This document shows positions 57,640 through 64,000 of a stretch of 64,000 bases of DNA, in pieces. Positions within the stretch are counted from its first letter, which is position 1; every line of letters begins with the position of its first letter. The stretch is taken from the NCBI GenBank assembly GCA_022818135.1, contig JAFMSR010000017.1, forward strand, positions 3,588,715 to 3,652,714, written 5' to 3'. This DNA is from Saxidomus purpurata (Eukaryota > Mollusca > Bivalvia > Venerida > Veneridae). Position numbers and translations under genes: made by a program. The notes under the pieces were generated by a model. It saw only the letters and a list, made by a program, of their open reading frames with translations. It was not told where the DNA came from and did not search any database.

Positions 57640-58380
57640 AAGTTGAGTCCCACACATAGCATACTTTTTACGTGTCCCACACATAGCATTTTATATTTTT
57701 ATAAAAATTCGAGTGAAAAAAGCGAATTTTCTTGACCAACTTTTGTCAGCTGTTACATTAGGTAAAAGTACGTCCTCGGCTCATTATACCGTGTGGTGTA
57801 ATCACAATTGCCGGAACTTTATAAACAATTTATACATCGGAGTCCCACACATAGCACGTCAATTTTCTTCTCGTAAAATGCGCGGTTGCACTTTTTGTCA
57901 AAAGTACGAATTTATTCTACTGATACTGATAACCAGTGGATGTATCTTTCGTATGACCCGGCTCTCGTCTTTATTTGGTTAAAATCTTGCAGGATTAAGA
58001 AAGATATCATGAAAAATGTTACCTGAATCGGTGTTTGTTGTTCTTTCCGAGACCCACACATAGCCGGAAAAGTCACGTGGGATCGGTACCGTGGCATTTA
58101 TGCTTCCGTAATGGATATTCGTTAACATTATAAAATATTTAATACAGGTCATTATTTGATAATGATATCCGACCAGAAACTACGAAAGGAAACAAAAGCA
58201 GCATTCCACAATTCGTGCAAACGGTAGTCTCAACATTTCTACTGGTTACTACATTGCCCGATTTTTGAAAGTTCATAAAAATCATAGTCACATTTCTTAT
58301 TTATTTTGTAGAACCCCACCACCTCGAAAGTGTGCTCCCACCTCATTTTGTGGTGATGGGGAGAGTTAACCACCCGTGGT
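57640..58380 (-). mobile_element. Element E, copy 2 (inverted relative to copy 1)
   Basis: A contiguous copy in which the inner block (57,640-57,765) joins directly to the outer block (57,766-58,380). Four motif copies GAGTCCCACACATAG or close variants lie at 57,645, 57,672, 57,840 and 58,049. It ends at GGGGAGAGTTAACCACCCGT, the complement of copy 1's start. The 89-codon frame at 57,713-57,982, also open in copy 1 over 63 codons, ends in a short hydrophobic stretch (FILLILITSGCIF), but nothing supports its being a gene. Confidence 0.85.
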
Positions 58381-58613
58381 CTTGTAACCGTCTGAATTCA
58401 TGTTGCGAATTGACTTGATAATTTATAGCTTTTGGGCATGAAAAGCACGCACTTCTCGTGTGTTATAAATGTGCATACAGCGGCGTAGAAAGTTGCAAAT
58501 TTTCAATCATTTATTTTCATTGAAATTTATTGCTACAAATACAGTTTATGACTGAAAAACAAAATGAACAATTGAAATCAAAGCAGCATGTAGGTAAGTC
58601 AGTTATCATTCTC

Positions 58614-58731
58614 GGAAGAGGTCTGCATGGTGTTTATAGACCTGCGAGGAGATTTAAACCTCGCTCGCTACGCTCGCTCGGTTAACAGATCCCCTCACAG
58701 GTCTTTTAATAACACCATGCAGAACTCTTCC
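58614..58731. repeat. Long hairpin palindrome, 118 bp
   Basis: Left arm GGAAGAGGTCTGCATGGTGT, then AGACCTGCGAGGAGAT, pairs with ATCCCCTCACAGGTCTT and ATAACACCATGCAGAACTCT then TCC. The loop itself contains the palindromic CTCGCTCGCTACGCTCGCTC, giving a hairpin within a hairpin. Confidence 0.9.
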
Positions 58732-59184
58732 TCAAACAATAACTTACACTTGAAGACCTGTACTGAGTTAGGTGTAGTACCCGTTATGTTGGTATTTACA
58801 CGTGTATTTCTTGTGAAAAGAGTGGCCATTACATTCATTAAAATACACTAGAATGTAACATTTACGAAGGCATGTCCTGTCGTAAATGTGGCCATGCTGC
58901 ATGATTTTTCGATGATGGTACAGTTCCGCCTGTGAAGCATGGTATATTTTTGTACTTGTCACCTTTCCAATTTGATGCATACATTACAAGCTCTTTTGTA
59001 ATTAAACCTGCTCGTTCACAGTTTCAGTGAACAATTTAAATTTCACCAAATTGATATACTAAAACATCAAATGTAAACTTAAATGCTTGAATAAAAAACT
59101 AAATACATTTGTACAAGTAAAAATCAATGTAGTCATTTGAGAAAGTATGTTGAAAATGTTGGTGAGTTTGGTTTGACGGCACCG

Positions 59185-59365
59185 CTGCATTATATGTTTA
59201 CATTTGGGATTTGGAAAGCGCTTGCAACGCTATATGAATTTGGTAGCATATAATTTCAGCTATACAACAACAATTTACAGCAATTTATACTGAAATCTTT
59301 TTCGTTGATGATTCGTATTAAACCATGTTAATTTCAGACAGTTTGAAGAACTTTATTTTTGTTCA
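59185..59365 (+). repeat. Solo arm of the 54.9-56.6 kb palindromic element
   Basis: Matches 56,355-56,545 in the same orientation: CGGCACCGCTGCATTATATG, AAGCGCTTGCAACGCTATAT, GAATTTGGTAGC, GACAGTTTGAAGAACTTTAT. It is more diverged than the two arms are from each other and lacks a partner. Confidence 0.78.
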
Positions 59366-59989
59366 TATGAAAAGGGCACCACAAGTAATTCCTTTTCAGC
59401 AGTTCCTTTTTATCTGTTAACTATTTCTTCCTACATGAAAAAGTTTGAGACTGTACATCCGAAACCACATATTTAAGGTGAATAAACGAAACCTGCAAAA
59501 TCAACACATGGGCCTGTTCACCGCTGTACACAGGGCACATAACCATACCTTAATTAAATTATTTATCTGCATAGTTACCTGGCTTGGCATGCAACGCCTT
59601 GACTTATGGTAATAAAATTACATGTTTCAAAACAAATTTTAGTGGTATATCATTGGCGTTCTAAAAAAAGCAATATTTTTGTCAAGAAAATTTGAGTGTA
59701 ACCACTCAATTTCTTAGTAAGGTCGTTTCCTATCCGATGATAGCAAATTTATTCAAATATTGAAATGATGTACAGCAGTTAGAAATTGGACGACAACGTC
59801 TATCATTCCCCGATGTATGTTAGTTTAATAAATAACCCAAAACAGTAATCTTTGGAAACTACATGTAAAGCTCCTCTAGTGAGATTGAAAACTGCGAGAC
59901 TAAAGTATAGAAAATTGAACAGAACTGTGACAAGATAAAGGGTTTTAGTGGAACACATGAAAACGAAAATTTAACGTTATCATGTTGTA
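59366..59989. other. Non-coding stretch with no recognised gene
   Basis: No tRNA, repeat arm or domain recognised. Confidence 0.4.
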
Positions 59990-60084
59990 AAAAAACAAAA
60001 ATAATATCAAACAGGGAATGCCACGTACCAAAAACGCAGCCTCCCCAAAACGAACCCCACAGCACCCAGAAGTGCACACCATGA

Positions 60085-60115
<31 letters not shown>

Positions 60116-60278
60116 CACATGACACACACACACAATCATGTACACACACACATATACACTACCAACACACACTAGCATACAAAGCAAACACACGAGGACA
60201 AAACGAACAATTAAAGGAACACAGTGGGGCACCGCCTTGGAACGGTCAGTGGCAAAAACACCACTGGGGAGCTTAAAC
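59990..60278 (+). repeat. Inverted repeat, left arm (pair at 61,267-61,541)
   Basis: Contains AGGGAATGCCACGTACCAAA, AACGCAGCCTCCCCAAAACG, an AC-rich tract (60,082-60,172) and GGGGCACCGCCTTGGAACGG, CAGTGGCAAAAACACCACTG. It is the near-exact reverse complement of 61,267-61,541, differing mainly in AC-tract length. Confidence 0.93.
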
Positions 60279-61266
60279 CGGTTTATGGTGCGCACCCAAC
60301 CTCACTCTTACCCCCACCATGTTCCAAAGTCACAGGACAGTGTAAATAAAAGTAATCCCTGCTAGGTGAATCTCTAACACACGCAATGGAAACAAAAGGC
60401 ATGGTATGTAAAACACAAAAATACTCGTGTATAAATATATAAAAAGCAAACCTTGAGAACCAAAAAACGTATGTACTCAATGCCTTTGCAGAAGGCAGAG
60501 CACCAAGAGAAACACCCTTAAGGGCCCGACGAAACAGGCCAGAGGACAGAAATCAAAACAGTTTCGTCCCAGTGGGATTTAAAAACTGCCCATCACAGAG
60601 TCCTCCCCGTAAGTTCTGTTTGGAGATTTCGTAGGCAATTCAATTGTAGCTAAATTTGTCCTTTAATGGTAATGCAAGTTCCTAGGAGTTGTTCATATAG
60701 TCTAAACACATATATGCATTGAGACACGATAAATAAAACTGTTCAATCTTTTGTTTAATTTTGCATTTAAACGACTTTGAGAATACACCTTTAAAATAGA
60801 CCGATTACGTATGACGTATTACCGATTACAGACCTGTGGTGGGTTAGGTTTAATAGAAATGCAGAATTACATGTAGGCAAGTCCTTGTCGCGAAACCATG
60901 ATGAAACACTAGTTCAGGATATCAGTAGTCTGGCTGTAAAATTTGAATAAGCAATCAAAAAGCTCGTAAAAAAGCGGAAAAGTGCAGTTGTTTAGACTGT
61001 GGACTTATAATGTGTATTCCAGGTGATTAACTGAGGTCACCACTAATGATAAACATATTGTACATGTGTAAAATTGTGTTTAGGAGGCACTCAACAGTTT
61101 TGCGCCCTAGTTTCGAATTGGCCCTGGTCAAATTTCTGTAGAAAGGGTACTGTTGGTGCAGTTTGTGTAGAGAATGATTAATATTGCTATATTTCTCATT
61201 TGACTGTCTTGATTGAGTGTTGAAATATAATCTAAAATACAAATACGTGTTTTTTTTGTGGCTTTG
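60279..61266. other. Sequence between the inverted arms
   Basis: 60,279-60,610 continues directly from the left arm with TATGGTGCGCACCCAACCTC, AGGGCCCGACGAAACAGGCC and GTTTCGTCCCAGTGGGATTT. It is probably part of the same repeat family, since similar sequence is absent on the outer side of the right arm. The remainder to 61,266 is unremarkable. Confidence 0.45.
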
Positions 61267-61541
61267 GTTTAAGCTCCCCAGTGGTGTTTTTGCCACTGAC
61301 CGTTCCAAGGCGGTGCCCCACTGTGTTCCTTTAATTGTTCGTTTTGTCCTCGTGTGTTTGCTTTGTATGCTAGTGTGTGTTGGTAGTGTATATGTGTGTG
61401 TGTACATGATTGTGTGTGTGTGTGCGTGTGTGTGTGTGTGTGTGTGTTGGTGGTGTGCACTTCTGGGTGCTGTGGGGCTCGTTTTGGGGAGGCTGCGTTT
61501 TTGGTACGTGGCATTCCCTGTTTGATATTATTTTTGTTTTT
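61267..61541 (-). repeat. Inverted repeat, right arm (pair at 59,990-60,278)
   Basis: Reverse-complement partner of the left arm, opening GTTTAAGCTCCCCAGTGGTG. It carries a GT-rich tract at 61,372-61,448 in place of the AC tract. The 102-codon frame at 61,217-61,525 is mirrored by frames over the left arm and is produced by the repeat. Confidence 0.93.
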
Positions 61542-62015
61542 GTGTAAAACCGGTGCATGAGAATGGAAGTATGTGATTTTTCACTAGTCTGCAGTGAGCA
61601 GAATGCATTTTGCAGTGGCATACAAACAACTGTAAATAGCAAAGAAACGGCACAGTATATACCACTTTTATGTGCTTTTCTTATTTAACAGGGAGTCTGG
61701 TGTCTGAAACTGACCAGCTCCTGGTTGACAAATCGCAAATAAAAATACAGTGATTTTTTGAAAATTGACAATTTGGCCTCGGACCGACCCAAAAAATGGC
61801 GCTATCTTTCAATGCAACATAATCAGTAAATCGTGTATGCCAATGAGTTTGGCAGCAAACTTTATGATATTTTTCAAGAGATAGTTGGCATGTGCATGAT
61901 GCTGTATTTTTTTTCTTTCAGGTTAGCAGTTACAGGTGTTGTGTGAAGGAATTGTGAGATTGGTGGTAAGCTTTCCCGAGAACCCAGAAAACCCAGAAAA
62001 CTTTTGCCTACCCCC
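61542..62015. other. Non-coding stretch with no recognised gene
   Basis: No domain or repeat arm recognised between the inverted pair and the TTAA-type MITE. Confidence 0.4.
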
Positions 62016-62200
62016 TTAAAGGGACATACCCTATAACGGGTGTCGATCTAAATAACCCCCAAAACATAAATAATGAATCTTTGGAAGTACAAGTATTATA
62101 ACTTAACCTAAAAGTTTCAGCTATATATTCCAGTCATTATCGATAATATCGGCGGTTTAAGATATGCTGCAGTACCGTAAACCATTCAATGTAGAAAATT
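62016..62200 (+). mobile_element. TTAA-type MITE, partial copy 2
   Basis: The left end TTAAAGGGACATACCCTATA and the interior (AACTTAACCTAAAAGTTTCA, GCTGCAGTACCGTAAACCAT) match copy 1. No right end of its own is found before copy 3 begins at 62,702, so it is truncated or has been extended by another sequence. Confidence 0.72.
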
Positions 62201-62701
62201 TTGATATACAATGTATAATAACTCTGTCAAGGATTTCAATAAATTCATACATGGAAATTGTTATATATCCACACCTGGTGAAGCTTTATATATATCGTTT
62301 GAGTGATCAATCCATACCTGGCTGGCGACATTCAGTTAAATTCACTTAAATCTGTTGATGGAAGTTGATACGCTGATGAACAAAATATATTTTATGAAAT
62401 TCCACTACAAATTGACAAATATAGATGTAGTTTATTGTGCTACAAAAACGGTCGCGGCAGGTCATGTTGCATCTTCATTGTACAATGTATTACTTAATAA
62501 TTGCGTAACAGGGACAAAGACAAATCCATGGTATTACCGGTTTCATTTTTAAAATTCAGTTTGAAGGGTTTTCCATTGCATCCTTGTCGTTCAGACGGTA
62601 AGTTACGCGAAAACATATTCGGAAATATGCCAAACTTCGACTCAGTTTGCTGGATTAAGATATTCACCACAAGTTCTAATGTGCGGGCTATTATTAAATG
62701 C

Positions 62702-62942
62702 TTAAAGGGACATACCCTATAACTGATGTCGGCTAAATAATCATCTAAACATACATAATAGAATCTTTAGAAGTATTATAAATTAACCTAAAAGTTTCAG
62801 ATATGCATTCCCAGTCATTATTGACTTATTCAGTTGAGACATTTTTCGCCATGGGTTCTTATTTGAAATTGTATTTATTTATCATTTTACGTTCATTGAA
62901 CTCGAGAATATAATCTGCTAGATGTAGGGAGTGCCTCTTTAA
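62702..62942. mobile_element. TTAA-type MITE, copy 3, internally deleted
   Basis: The left end TTAAAGGGACATACCCTATA and right end TAGGGAGTGCCTCTTTAA are both present, each with TTAA. It lacks about 100 bp of interior compared with copy 1 (including the GTACCGTAAACC block) and retains TGAGACATTTTTCGCCAT and GTATTTATTTATCATTTTAC. Confidence 0.82.
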
Positions 62943-64000
62943 AGTGATATAAATTACACTTAAACGTGACCAACATAATTTTTTATAGATCCATTCAGCA
63001 CTGATTTATACTCACCAGAAAATAAACAGTGACAAAGTTATAACCAAATATGTATGTTTAGTCCACATTGACTATCCTAGTCAAATATTTTTATCTAGCC
63101 TTTCTGTAATGGGAATTTAAATTTATTCATTCCAATAAGATAACTCATTCTTATCACGGCATATGTGAGTTTTCAGCATCATTCTTACCATGCAATAACA
63201 TTAACATTAATAGTGCCATTTTAAAGGATAATATAACTTTATGTTAAGACCTATAGGTTTATTTTATTCTTTACATCACGATGGTTCGCTGGATGTAAAT
63301 ATAGCTCCTGCGTGGAAAACCGAGTGTAAAATAGATTGAACATTGGAATTTCCGGCCAAAAATAGATTTAAACTTGGATTTTCCGACCAAAAATAGATGG
63401 ATATGAGCCAGCCAATCAAAGCTTTGTTAAACATATATTTTATGCATCATGATTAAGATGGGATCCCGATATATTTAGTGAGTGTTATTCAAAACTATCG
63501 GCTGCCTTTCAATTGTTTTTAACCAAGTGTTAATCTAGTCAATAGTTTATCAAGAGGATGAGAGTATATGTGAATTACAACAACTACTACATTAACGATA
63601 TAAAAGGTAAATAAGTTTCTTCTTATATCCTTTTTATAGATTTTTCTGTTATTTCAATGCATGATAGGGAAATGACAGATATCTTTAGTATATTAAACAG
63701 TATCAAAACAGTTTACTATCCAGTAAGTACAAGTGTGACGGTGGCAGAATCGATGTCCGCATTTCTTGGAATGTGTCATTGATATAGGTTATCTAATATT
63801 TACTAAAAGTAATGATAGGGGAAATTCGGATAAATACGGACGATTTCCAGTGTACACAAACTGCTTACGTCACTACAAGAAATGGAAGCTCCAAACCTCA
63901 TTTGAGGTGTATTGATTCAATCGGAACATCTCTGCGGGAATCAGTAATATGTACTGTGGCTATAGTTATGGTCCAAGATATTGCGTTTTAACGAATAATT
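62943..64000. other. Non-coding stretch to the window end
   Basis: No exon of the RBM24-like gene, tRNA or transposon arms recognised. A short direct repeat, TTTCCGGCCAAAAATAGAT and TTTCCGACCAAAAATAGAT, lies at 63,350-63,400. Confidence 0.42.

Noticed and set aside
57713..57982. 89-codon frame in element E copy 2, partly open in copy 1
   Set aside because: Similarity between copies is explained by DNA identity; the frame in copy 1 is shorter and no domain is recognisable.
59859..60295. Cys/Val-rich frames over the AC tract (VCVCVC pattern)
   Set aside because: Translation of an AC/GT microsatellite inside the inverted repeat.

Overview
The window is nuclear DNA from an animal, most likely a bivalve mollusc. 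It is AT-rich, gene-poor and packed with short mobile elements. Three things point this way: a spliced RNA-binding-protein gene with GT-AG introns whose peptide matches the animal RBM24/RBM38/SUP-12 family; class III nuclear tRNA genes with T-run terminators; and non-autonomous elements with tandem cores of about 150-180 bp, plus tRNA-headed SINEs, of kinds I associate with bivalve genomes. The species cannot be fixed from the sequence. There is no bacterial-style operon, CRISPR array or rRNA.

Only one protein gene is secure. It is the first two coding exons (37,664-37,742 and 38,582-38,679, + strand) of an RBM24/RBM38-like RRM protein, with a plausible GC-box/E-box promoter at 37.2-37.3 kb. 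Exon 3 was not found before the window ends, and a 500-N assembly gap lies downstream (47,277-47,776). A lone C2H2 zinc-finger exon with a one-base A-run frameshift is at 52.4 kb. A 92-codon unrecognised coding fragment lies on the minus strand at 51.0-51.3 kb inside an inverted-repeat element. A decayed LINE (I-group-like, RNase H bearing) lies at 2.2-3.5 kb.

The main RNA feature is a glutamine-tRNA cluster at 18.7-24.8 kb. It has six full-length tRNA-Gln genes (CTG and TTG anticodons, two with small defects) and six broken copies. In its right part CTG and TTG copies alternate in tandem units of about 1.0-1.2 kb. A seventh full-length tRNA-Gln stands alone at 6.1 kb and a possible remnant lies at 29.1 kb.

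Repeat layout: 9.5-15.3 kb is a large palindromic region built from degenerate 21-bp units (core TTATATGCAGTA). 25.4 kb is a small TA-flanked MITE. 26.2-28.2 kb is a minisatellite whose unit shifts from 50 to 39 bp and which is interrupted by a SINE. 31.0 kb is a fold-back MITE. 48.3-48.9 kb and 55.0-56.0 kb are two tandem-core elements, the second nested inside a palindromic element (54.9-56.6 kb). 49.4-52.2 kb and 57.6-58.4 kb are two opposite copies of one element carrying an iterated 15-bp motif. 60.0-61.5 kb is a near-identical 280-bp inverted pair. 47.9, 62.0 and 62.7 kb hold TTAA-bounded MITE copies. Four separate hairpin palindromes of about 120-150 bp also occur. Most remaining open frames are short, low-complexity or repeat-derived and were not called as genes.
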